From the NCBI GenBank assembly GCA_947039485.1, contig CAMQZC010000015.1, positions 1 to 64,000 on the forward strand: a stretch of 64,000 nt of DNA. The letters run 5' to 3'. The position numbers were made by a program, and so were the translations under genes. Under the pieces are notes generated by a model that saw nothing but the letters and a program-made list of their open reading frames with translations, was not told where the DNA came from and did not search any database. This stretch comes from an uncultured Verrucomicrobiales bacterium (GTDB lineage: Bacteria > Verrucomicrobiota > Verrucomicrobiia > Verrucomicrobiales > Akkermansiaceae). Positions 14,749 to 22,274 of the stretch are shown here, piece after piece (within the stretch, counting starts at the first letter, position 1; each line of letters starts with the position of its first letter).

Positions 14749-16704
14749 TTAGTTCATGATGAGAGATGCGCGCACCTTAATGCGCTCGCCGACTTGCTCG
14801 GAGCTCATCTTGATGCTCTTGATGTGCTTGAGTGTATTGCTGATATCTTCATCATCAACAAGGCCTAAGTCCAGCAGAGGCGCGATGTTGAGCTGGAAGG
14901 CCTCGCCTTGGAACTCAACACCGGCGCTGCTGCTATAAGTTTGGTGAATCTTATCACCAGTCAACTCATCGCTGCTCAGTGTGAAGAAGCTATTGCTAAC
15001 CTGCACCGTGGCAATTGGCATGATTGCGGGACCCATGGCCATCTGTAACTGGTGCGTGGCTGCGTCTCCGCGCTGTGCGCTCGTGATTGGGAAGGCCTGG
15101 AGCATCTGCTCGGGATTCTGGTCAAACTTGACCATCGTGGACTTGATTGCGTCAAAAAGACCATCCCATCCCTTAGCCAGCATCTTGCGATCCTGCACTG
15201 CGCTAAAGAAGGTAGCGGTGACGGGAACTGGGGGCATGCTAGCCTTAGCGATGATGAGTCCTTTGGGTAAGCCTAGACCATTTGTCGTGTTCTTGTATGC
15301 CTCGATGGCCAGCAGATCTTCCTTCTCAAACTTCTTTTGCAGGTCGCTCAATTCGTTGAGTTGCTCACTCCAGTCATTGTCTGTGATATGGGCTACTGCA
15401 TTGGCCACATCGAGTGCGCTGTAGAAGAGCTCAAAAGCATCTAGATTAACGCTGGGCGTGTTGACCCCTGTCGTCTCATAGTAGGCGATGGTATTAGGGC
15501 TCTGGGCTGCGGATTGCAGCTTTACCTTGCCCGGCTTATAGCTGTAGTTGGCTATGCCGATATCGGCCTCCATATGGAGGTTGCTGTCATGCCAGATGAG
15601 TGTCGATGCGTCGCCCTTGCTCTCGGGGAGAACCGTCACAATAGTCTCTGTAATCTTGAGGAGGCTTGTAGCAGCTTTCTCATAAATCTCTTTATTCTCA
15701 GGCTGAGCTGCGATAAATTCTCCGAAAAGATTGGCGAAGAATACGGCACTATTCTTTAACTCCTTCGGACTGTGGAAGAGTAAGTTTACCTTTTCATCGA
15801 CAAAGGAGCAGAATGCGAGATTGTTAGCCAACTTGCTGTCCATAAAGGCGGCCTTAGAGCTGGCGAGTATGGATTGTTTAGGACTGCTTGCAAAGGCCAT
15901 CTTCTCAGTGTCTTCGCAAAGTACAATGTTGAGCTTGAGGCCATCGCGCTTATAGAGGAGGTAGAGGTTGTGCTTCTCCATGAGGGGGAGAAGTTGCTGA
16001 AGCTTGGCCATCTGATCATCGTCTAAGTCTGCATATTGCTTGGTCACGAGCTCGGAAAGTAACTTGCCTTTGGCGAGGATGCCCTTGTAGCCGTTAATCT
16101 CAGCAATCTCGATGCCTTCACTCGTAAAATCGTTGAAGTGCTTTTGGATGGCTTTCTCAAACTCATCAAGTTGAGCTTCGCTGCCAGGGTGGTTTTCTAT
16201 GGCAATGTATAAGCTGGGGATCTTGGGGATTTGCAGGTTGGCGAGTAGAGCTGTTGCGACCTTGCTCTGATATTCATCAATAATCTGCTGACTTATAGCA
16301 GGGGAATTGTCGAGTAACATGGTGAGATAGTCTGCATTTTGGATGATACTCAGGAGGCTGTTTATCGCTGTGAGGAAATCGGCGCTACCTGCACCACCAC
16401 CGATGGCGATGCTGCTGATGGGCAGCTGGGCGCTAATGCCCATGGCTGATAGACCCAGCTCCGTGCTCATAGGTGTTTTCTCAAATTTGGACATCAAGCT
16501 GCGTAGATCGCTGGCTGCGTGGAAATACTCTACGTCCGCAGGAATTTGAGCTAGCGCGGGGAATACCGCTGCGCGTGCTGCAATCTGCTGATCTGTTTGG
16601 CTGCAGGTGATGTTGCATGATTCCTCCTGCTTGCAAGAGACGAGGGTGCTTGCCGTAGCGAGTGCTAGGCAGCCTGAAAGTGCGAGAAGCTGTGATTTTT
16701 TCAT
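14749..16704 (-). CDS. Lipoprotein, tandem paralogue C
   Basis: 651 residues. The signal peptide ends in STLVSCKQE; Val at the -2 position is tolerated in lipoboxes, so lipidation at Cys24 is likely. It is the copy next to adk, and its upstream terminator is continuous with the real adk 3' end, so it sits at the ancestral right-hand border. Segments such as MSTELGLSAMGISAQLPISS differ from A and B by a short deletion. Like its paralogues it has its own promoter and terminator. Function unknown; three retained full-length copies argue that each is under selection. Confidence 0.88.
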   Translation of the reverse strand: MKKSQLLALSGCLALATASTLVSCKQEESCNITCSQTDQQIAARAAVFPALAQIPADVEYFHAASDLRSLMSKFEKTPMSTELGLSAMGISAQLPISSIAIGGGAGSADFLTAINSLLSIIQNADYLTMLLDNSPAISQQIIDEYQSKVATALLANLQIPKIPSLYIAIENHPGSEAQLDEFEKAIQKHFNDFTSEGIEIAEINGYKGILAKGKLLSELVTKQYADLDDDQMAKLQQLLPLMEKHNLYLLYKRDGLKLNIVLCEDTEKMAFASSPKQSILASSKAAFMDSKLANNLAFCSFVDEKVNLLFHSPKELKNSAVFFANLFGEFIAAQPENKEIYEKAATSLLKITETIVTVLPESKGDASTLIWHDSNLHMEADIGIANYSYKPGKVKLQSAAQSPNTIAYYETTGVNTPSVNLDAFELFYSALDVANAVAHITDNDWSEQLNELSDLQKKFEKEDLLAIEAYKNTTNGLGLPKGLIIAKASMPPVPVTATFFSAVQDRKMLAKGWDGLFDAIKSTMVKFDQNPEQMLQAFPITSAQRGDAATHQLQMAMGPAIMPIATVQVSNSFFTLSSDELTGDKIHQTYSSSAGVEFQGEAFQLNIAPLLDLGLVDDEDISNTLKHIKSIKMSSEQVGERIKVRASLIMN

Positions 16705-16781
16705 AAACTATACTGCTTTATATGATGTTAGGCCTCTGAGGTAAAGTAAATAATGCGTTATGGCGTAATTATCTTAAAAAA

Positions 16782-16817
16782 GAAGCAGCTCAGCAGTATA
16801 GACTGCTGAGCTGCTTC
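16782..16817 (-). terminator. Rho-independent terminator of adk
   Basis: A perfect 16-bp stem GAAGCAGCTCAGCAGT / ACTGCTGAGCTGCTTC with loop ATAG, followed by TTTTTT on the minus strand, 23 bp after the adk stop codon. This is the original of the copies at 12264 and 14527. Confidence 0.92.
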
Positions 16818-16840
16818 AGGGAATTGAGATGCTTATGCTT

Positions 16841-17494
16841 TTACTTCTCGGAGTAGGCGCGGATAGCCGCAGCGATGCGTGCGGATACATCCTGAGGCTC
16901 GACCTCTTCGTTCACGTTAACTTGTACGACTTTACCGTGCTTGCTATAATGCTCAATGATGGGGACGGTGAGGGTCTCATAGTCCTTCCAGCGCTTTGCA
17001 AAGGCTTCGGGATTGTCATCAGAGCGTACAACCATCGGTTCTCCGCATTTGGGGCAGATGGTCTCACCATTGCGAGTTGTCTCACCGCAGGCGTTGCAGG
17101 CCTTGCGCTTGAGCATGCGAGCTTGGATGAGCTCGAGCGCAACATTGAGATAAACAACGATGTCTACCTCAAGATCCATCGCATTGAGATTCACATCAAG
17201 CGTCTCCGCCTGTGCCAATGTGCGTGGGTAACCGTCGAGGAGGCAGCCGCTGTCTTTGTTCTCCACGAGCCACTTAGCAACGATTCCGTTGACTACTTCG
17301 TCGGGGACAAACATTGCTGCGTCCATGTATTTTTTTGCTTCGAGTCCGAGAGCTGATTCCTCTGCAATCTCTGCGCGTAGCAGGGCTCCAGTACTCAGGG
17401 GCTTGAGACTGTAGGTTTCTGAGAGGAAGGATGATTGAGTGCCCTTACCAGAGGCAGGGGCACCGACGAGGACAAATCGCTTGAGCGTTTTCAT
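16841..17494 (-). CDS. adk: Adenylate kinase
   Basis: 217 residues from the ATG at 17494. It interconverts AMP + ATP and 2 ADP in the cytoplasm. The P-loop reads GAPASGKGT (Ala in place of the usual second Gly). LLDGYPRTLAQAE is the NMP-binding signature, and the LID has a four-Cys zinc site (CNACG...CPKCG). The C-terminal RIAAAIRAYSEK is normal. The frame stays open 60 codons upstream, but that stretch is Arg/His-rich and unlike adenylate kinases, so it was not included. The last 35 bp and terminator have been copied twice into the tandem array to the left. Confidence 0.97.
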   Translation of the reverse strand: MKTLKRFVLVGAPASGKGTQSSFLSETYSLKPLSTGALLRAEIAEESALGLEAKKYMDAAMFVPDEVVNGIVAKWLVENKDSGCLLDGYPRTLAQAETLDVNLNAMDLEVDIVVYLNVALELIQARMLKRKACNACGETTRNGETICPKCGEPMVVRSDDNPEAFAKRWKDYETLTVPIIEHYSKHGKVVQVNVNEEVEPQDVSARIAAAIRAYSEK

Positions 17495-17600
17495 GATTTC
17501 AAAGAGGAATCTTGGTTGTGTGACAGAGGCGTCACATGTTCGTCTGGCATTATACGAAAGAGAAAGGGTACTGGCAAGAAAAAAGTGGTGGTGGGGGGGG

Positions 17601-20276
17601 TTAGCCCTCATCCTTCGGCGCGACGAGTACCTCCCGTGCTTGGCTCGTGTTGCCTGGCGGTGAGATGATTCCATGGGATTCCATGTGGTCCATCATCTTG
17701 GCGGCTCGTCCATAGCCGATGCTAAAGTGTCGCTGTAGCATCGAGGTGCTGGCCTTGCGCTGGCTAATCACAAGACTCACGCAGCGCGTGTAGAGCTCAG
17801 AATCTTCATCACTCATGGATTTGCCTCCGATGCGTCCGCCTCCATCGCCCTCGCCCGTCGCTTCATTCATCTCCTTGGCGATGCCTTGGACAAAGTGCTG
17901 CTTGGCGTGGCTGGCGCAGTGTTTGACGATGGCGGTGACCTCCTCATCAGAGACAAAGGCGCCCTGTGCACGTGTCATGCTGGTCTGCCCACTGGGGGGG
18001 AGGAAGAGGAAGTCGCCCTTGCCCAGTAGGTTGTCAGCTCCATCTGTGTCGAGGATGATGCGGCTGTCCAAGGGGCTGCTCACCTTGAAGGCGATGCGGC
18101 TGGGGATATTGGCCTTGATGACGCCTGTGATGACATTGGAGCGTGGTGTCTGGGTTGCAACCACGAGGTGGATGCCTGCGGCACGTGCCTTTTGTGTGAG
18201 TCGTGCGATGTAGGCTTCTAGATCATCCTTAACGACCATCATGAGGTCGGCGAGCTCATCGATGATGATGACGATATAGGGCAGTTTGTCGGGGATGTCC
18301 TCCTCGTCGTGGTCGTCAAGCTCGTCTTGCTCCTCCATACCCAGATCAAGCTCATCCTCGGCTTGGCGCTCAATCTCGCTGGCAAAGGCCTCAATGGCGG
18401 CGTAGTCCACGGGCGCATTCGCATTCATGTCCTCATCCTCATCGGGCTCGGGGCTGTAGCCTTGGGGCAATTTGTTGTAGTCGCTAAAGTTGCGAACACC
18501 CATCTTGCTGAAAAGTTTGTAGCGATGCTCCATCTCGTTGACCGCCCAGCGCAGTGCGCCAATGACACGTCCCGGGTCGGTGACGACAGGGCAGGCGAGG
18601 TGGGGCAGACGGCGGTAGGGCTGCATCTCGACAACCTTGGGGTCAACCAGTACGAGCTTGAGCTCCTCGGGGCTGAACTTGTAGAGCATGGAGATGATCA
18701 TGCTGTTGATGCAGACAGATTTACCAGAGCCTGTTGTGCCCGCGACGAGGGTGTGGGGCATGGCTGCAAGGTCTCCGATGACGGTGCGTCCATAGACATC
18801 CTTGCCTAGTGCGACTGGTATGCGGTATTCGGGGCTCAGGAAGTCCTCATCCTCCAGCAGCTCGCGTAGGTAGACGGGGGTCTTGTGCTGGTTGGCTATC
18901 TCGATGCCTACGGTGTTCTTGCCTGGGATGGGCGCGAGGATGTTGATCGACTCAGAGCTGGTGGCAAGCATCAGATCGTTGCGCAGATTGGCGATGCGGT
19001 TGACTCGCATGCCTCGGGGTGGGTAGACCTCGTAGCGTGTGATGGTGGGGCCTCGTGTGATGGCGCCAGACTCTGCATCGATGCCAAAGGCCTGCAGGGT
19101 CTCAATAATGATGCTCTGCGTGCTGATGAGCTCCTCGCGGATGGCGTCATTGAGCTCTTGGGGCTCAGGCTTGAACTCCAGCAAATCATAGGGGGGCATG
19201 GAGTAGTTGCTATCAACCTGCAGGGGGGGGCGCTTGGATGTATTGCTGCTCAGTGGGCGCGTTGATGCTGCTGTGCGAGGCGCAGGGCTAGCAGCAGGCG
19301 CAGGTCGTTTAGACGCAGGTCGAGGCGCTGGCGCTGGCGCTGGTGCTGGTGCTGGTGCTGGTGCTGGTGTGGGGGCTTGCTCTACTTGGGTGAAGCTGCT
19401 GCTCTCGCTGCGGATGCCACGGCTGCGTGATGTTGGCGGCTGTTGGCGGCTTTCGCTTGCTGGGACGGGGGCTGGAGCACTGGGGCGCAAGATGGGCTTA
19501 TCCTCGTAGAGGCTAGCGCTGACATCAGCGATGGTCTCTCCTTGGGTTTCGCTGGCCTTCCAGACGCGCCGCTTGATGCGAACTGCGCGGATGCGCGCAA
19601 GGAGCATCGCGGTGATGCTTTTGATGTCGCTGTAGAGCTGGTGTGCCGATTCTCTCAGTTTGAGTTGGGTAAAGGGGATGAGGCAGGCTGCGTGGGCGAG
19701 CAGCGAGATGCAGAGCCCCATGGTGAGCCCCATGTGCTGCTCGATGACGCGGGTGCCGATGAAGTAGCCTAGCAGGCCACCAGCTCCGCGCAGTTGCTGC
19801 TCTGCTATCCAGCTCTGCATGAGCCATGGTTGGATGGCGAGGCTGTTGGCGGTAAAGAGGATGAGCAGGGGGAGGCAGATCCATGAGAGTTGCCAGTCCC
19901 AGAGCGGCTTGGTGATGCGAGAGACTGCGATGTAGGCGATGAGTAGGAAGAGCCAGTAGCTTGTTGCGCCGATGAGGTGTAGGATACAGCCAGCGGTGTA
20001 GAGCCCGACGACACCCAAGATGTTGCTCGTGGGGATGTCGGCGGCTGCCTCGGACTGGCTGTTGAGCAGGCTCCAGCCTATCTCAGCGTTGTTATAGCTG
20101 ATGAGGCTCAGCATCATGGCTAGGCTGAGTAAGAAGAGGAGGATGGCGATGAGGCGTCGCAGCCAGAGTCGGGGCTTGCGAGGAGCTGAGGGCATACCAT
20201 GGATCATGGGGTTGTAGTCATCCTCATACTCATCCTCGAAGAAATCGTCTTGATAGCTGTCCTTAAAGTCCTTCAT
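17601..20276 (-). CDS. ftsK: DNA translocase FtsK/SpoIIIE
   Basis: 891 residues. A septal ATPase that pumps DNA during chromosome segregation and activates Xer recombination. An acidic N-terminus (DDFFEDEYEDDYNP) precedes four transmembrane helices (about residues 40-205), then a Pro/Ala/Ser linker including an Ala-Pro repeat (about 305-320). The RecA-like motor has Walker A GTTGSGKS (about 509-516), VLVDPKVVEM, and Walker B YIVIIIDELADLMM, with a 60-residue acidic insertion just before Walker B. The C-terminal winged-helix gamma domain, which in E. coli reads KOPS sites, ends with SQRKASTSMLQRHFSIGYGRAA. All key motifs are intact. Confidence 0.97.
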   Translation of the reverse strand: MKDFKDSYQDDFFEDEYEDDYNPMIHGMPSAPRKPRLWLRRLIAILLFLLSLAMMLSLISYNNAEIGWSLLNSQSEAAADIPTSNILGVVGLYTAGCILHLIGATSYWLFLLIAYIAVSRITKPLWDWQLSWICLPLLILFTANSLAIQPWLMQSWIAEQQLRGAGGLLGYFIGTRVIEQHMGLTMGLCISLLAHAACLIPFTQLKLRESAHQLYSDIKSITAMLLARIRAVRIKRRVWKASETQGETIADVSASLYEDKPILRPSAPAPVPASESRQQPPTSRSRGIRSESSSFTQVEQAPTPAPAPAPAPAPAPAPRPASKRPAPAASPAPRTAASTRPLSSNTSKRPPLQVDSNYSMPPYDLLEFKPEPQELNDAIREELISTQSIIIETLQAFGIDAESGAITRGPTITRYEVYPPRGMRVNRIANLRNDLMLATSSESINILAPIPGKNTVGIEIANQHKTPVYLRELLEDEDFLSPEYRIPVALGKDVYGRTVIGDLAAMPHTLVAGTTGSGKSVCINSMIISMLYKFSPEELKLVLVDPKVVEMQPYRRLPHLACPVVTDPGRVIGALRWAVNEMEHRYKLFSKMGVRNFSDYNKLPQGYSPEPDEDEDMNANAPVDYAAIEAFASEIERQAEDELDLGMEEQDELDDHDEEDIPDKLPYIVIIIDELADLMMVVKDDLEAYIARLTQKARAAGIHLVVATQTPRSNVITGVIKANIPSRIAFKVSSPLDSRIILDTDGADNLLGKGDFLFLPPSGQTSMTRAQGAFVSDEEVTAIVKHCASHAKQHFVQGIAKEMNEATGEGDGGGRIGGKSMSDEDSELYTRCVSLVISQRKASTSMLQRHFSIGYGRAAKMMDHMESHGIISPPGNTSQAREVLVAPKDEG
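19324..19365. repeat. Hexanucleotide tandem repeat inside ftsK
   Basis: Seven consecutive 6-bp units on the plus strand, three GGCGCT then four GGTGCT, encode an Ala-Pro ladder in the FtsK linker. In-frame unit gain or loss would change only linker length. Confidence 0.9.
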
Positions 20277-20365
20277 GCAATTGTGTCACTCTAGTTTACC
20301 TCTCAAGCCCCATCACTGCAAGTGTAAAGTATGCCCTACCATGCTCTGCTAGTCAAGGGTAGCAA

Positions 20366-20397
20366 AAAGCTCCTATCAAGATGATGATAGGAGCTTT
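20366..20397 (-). terminator. Terminator of the glucan phosphorylase-like gene
   Basis: A 13-bp stem AAAGCTCCTATCA/TGATAGGAGCTTT with a 6-nt loop, 20 bp past the stop codon. The minus strand continues CTTTTTGC. Confidence 0.88.
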
Positions 20398-20417
20398 GAG
20401 ATTGATTTGAACTAAAA

Positions 20418-22091
20418 TTAGTTGTTGTACATTTTGCTGTAGTACTCCTCTGCCATGCGGTCAGAGTTGAAGGCTGGGCTGACGTCCTCCATGGATTGGA
20501 AGACGAGATCAGACCAAGATTCAGGATGATCGTAGTAGAGTGGCAGTACCTTGTTCTCGATGATATCGTAGAAGTTGTCACGGTCGGAGCGATTGCGTGC
20601 TTCCGGGGCGAGGCCCTCCTTAGCTGTTGGGATGATGAAGCTGTTGACCCCATCTTCCTTGAATTCGCAGACCCAGCCGTCATCGGTGGAGATATTCACC
20701 GAGCCGTTCATGGCGGCAGACATACCAGATGTGCCGGATGCTTCGCGAGTGACGACTGGGTTGTTGAGCCAGAGGTCAGAGCCGTTCTTGAGTGCGCGAG
20801 AGAGTGAGAGCTCGTAGCCAGTGAGGACGGCGCATCGTGCGTGAGACTTACTCATGCTGTTGAGCTTGTTGAAGATTTCAACAGCTGCAAAGTCTGTTGG
20901 GTATGGCTTGCCAGCCCAAATCATTTGCACAGGGCGGTTGGTGCGCTTGAGCATGCGCTCAAACATGACAGGGTTTTGGGTGATGAGGTCAGGACGCTTG
21001 TACGCGGCAAAACGACGGGCCCAAACGATGGTGAGAACTTCTGGGTCAAAGAGCTGACCTGTCTGCTCACCAACGATGCGGAAGAGTTCCTTCTTGAGCG
21101 CAAGCTTGCGACGGCGGAAGGCCTTCTTGTCACGTGCGGCAAAGGCTTCTGCGAGCTCAGGATCTTGCCAGTAATCGAGGTTTTGCGCGTTGGTGACGTG
21201 GGTGATGGGGCAGATGTCGCTGTAGCCAGACCACATTTGACGGGATACTTCGCCGTGCAGCTTGGAGACACCGTTTGAGATGTGGCTGAGGCGGAGGGCT
21301 GCCAGGGAGTAGTTGAATGTCTGCTCATGGGGGTCGAGCTTGAGCATTTCACGGACGGATTCAAGGCTGAGGCCGTCAAAGAAGGAGAAGTTGGCCATCT
21401 GGTTGATGTCCATCTTTTCATTACCTGCTTCTTCGGGTGTGTGGGTGGTGAAGACGAAGCGCTTCTTGACTTCTTCTACATTGCCTCCGTTGCGAGCGAG
21501 CATGTTGAAGGCCGCGCCGACAGCGTGGGCTTCGTTCATGTGGTAGATATCAGGCTCAACACCGAGTTCTTCAAAGAGGCGAGCACCACCTTGACCCAGT
21601 ACGATGTACTGAGAGAGGCGAGTCATGGCATTTGAGTCGTAGAGGCGGCGTGTGATGGAGCGGCTTATCTCGTCATTCTCTGGAATGTCCGTAGTCAGGA
21701 AGAACATGGGAGCTGTACCAAAGGTTGATGCATTGAGGTAGAGGGCTTTGACCCAAACTGGTGCCCCGCAGATACGGATGAGGAACTTAATGTTATGATC
21801 CTCAAGGAAGCTGTAGTCTTTGCGGATGAACTGAGAGGCCATATCACCGTCCTCAGCACGGATTTGGTTGTAGTAGCCGTAGGACCAGAGGATGCCGACA
21901 CCAACGAGGTTTTGGCGCAGGGCACCTGCGGAGCGCATGTGTGATCCTGCAAGGTAACCGAGGCCGCCTGAGTAGATTTTGAAAAGGTTGTCAATGGCAT
22001 ATTCCATGCAGAAGTATGCAGTAGATTTGCCGTATTTAGGATCAATTTCGTAGGGGTGCGCGTACTGAGCCGGAAGGAAAGATTCGGACAT
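20418..22091 (-). CDS. GT35 alpha-glucan phosphorylase-like protein lacking the PLP lysine
   Basis: 557 residues, of the short type. Glycogen/maltodextrin phosphorylases (GT35) release glucose-1-phosphate from alpha-1,4-glucans with pyridoxal phosphate bound to a conserved Lys. Clear family motifs: YFCMEYAID, IYSGGLGYLAGSHMRSA, NGVSKLHGEVSRQMW, WARRFAAYKRPDL, IWAGKPYPTD and REASGTSGM. After the last motif the sequence is SAAMNG, so Ser458 stands where the Schiff-base Lys (GTGNMK or GTSGMK) should be. Either this subfamily does not use PLP catalysis or the assignment as phosphorylase is wrong. I recall similar short sequences in Bacteroidota, unverified. Monocistronic, with its own terminator. 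Confidence 0.85.
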   Translation of the reverse strand: MSESFLPAQYAHPYEIDPKYGKSTAYFCMEYAIDNLFKIYSGGLGYLAGSHMRSAGALRQNLVGVGILWSYGYYNQIRAEDGDMASQFIRKDYSFLEDHNIKFLIRICGAPVWVKALYLNASTFGTAPMFFLTTDIPENDEISRSITRRLYDSNAMTRLSQYIVLGQGGARLFEELGVEPDIYHMNEAHAVGAAFNMLARNGGNVEEVKKRFVFTTHTPEEAGNEKMDINQMANFSFFDGLSLESVREMLKLDPHEQTFNYSLAALRLSHISNGVSKLHGEVSRQMWSGYSDICPITHVTNAQNLDYWQDPELAEAFAARDKKAFRRRKLALKKELFRIVGEQTGQLFDPEVLTIVWARRFAAYKRPDLITQNPVMFERMLKRTNRPVQMIWAGKPYPTDFAAVEIFNKLNSMSKSHARCAVLTGYELSLSRALKNGSDLWLNNPVVTREASGTSGMSAAMNGSVNISTDDGWVCEFKEDGVNSFIIPTAKEGLAPEARNRSDRDNFYDIIENKVLPLYYDHPESWSDLVFQSMEDVSPAFNSDRMAEEYYSKMYNN

Positions 22092-22222
22092 GGTAGTGGT
22101 ATATTTAAGTATAGTAGAATACGAGTTTAACGTAATGACTGCTTTTCTTATACACGTATTGCGGGTGTAAATAAAGCCAAAAATGCCTATCTGTTAAAAT
22201 AAACGCTGCAGTTGATACAAGT

Positions 22223-22254
22223 ATGGCGCCTTGCTCATAGGAGCAGGGCGCCAT
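22223..22254 (-). terminator. Hairpin downstream of the glycosidase gene
   Basis: Arms ATGGCGCCTTGCTC and GAGCAGGGCGCCAT with loop ATAG and one G-T pair, 20 bp beyond the stop codon. There is no strong U-run, so it may be a weak terminator or an mRNA 3'-end stabiliser. Confidence 0.6.
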
Positions 22255-22274
22255 AGATAGAGAGGTTGGGAAAC

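Larger units (their letters stand above)
10087..16878. repeat. Tandem triplication of an approximately 2.26-kb gene unit
   Basis: Three head-to-tail units start at equivalent points 10087, 12357 and 14621, with the fourth equivalent boundary near 16875 (spacings 2270, 2264 and 2254 bp). Each holds, on the minus strand, a terminator hairpin at the left, a 651-655 codon gene, its promoter, and a second hairpin. Units 1 and 2 end in about 35 bp copied from the 3' end of adk, fused to about 70 bp copied from upstream of the PHP gene. Confidence 0.93.

Noticed and set aside
12311-14868. Conserved short plus-strand frames at 12311-12604 and 14581-14868
   Set aside because: They recur only because the DNA was duplicated; they are built from adk 3' end, terminator and antisense lipoprotein sequence.
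17495-17674. 60-codon N-terminal extension of adenylate kinase
   Set aside because: Arg/His-rich, unlike the family, and the canonical MKTLKRFVLVGAP start is present.
19207-19509. Plus-strand frame with a Gly-Ala repeat opposite ftsK
   Set aside because: It is the complement of the Ala-Pro minisatellite in FtsK.
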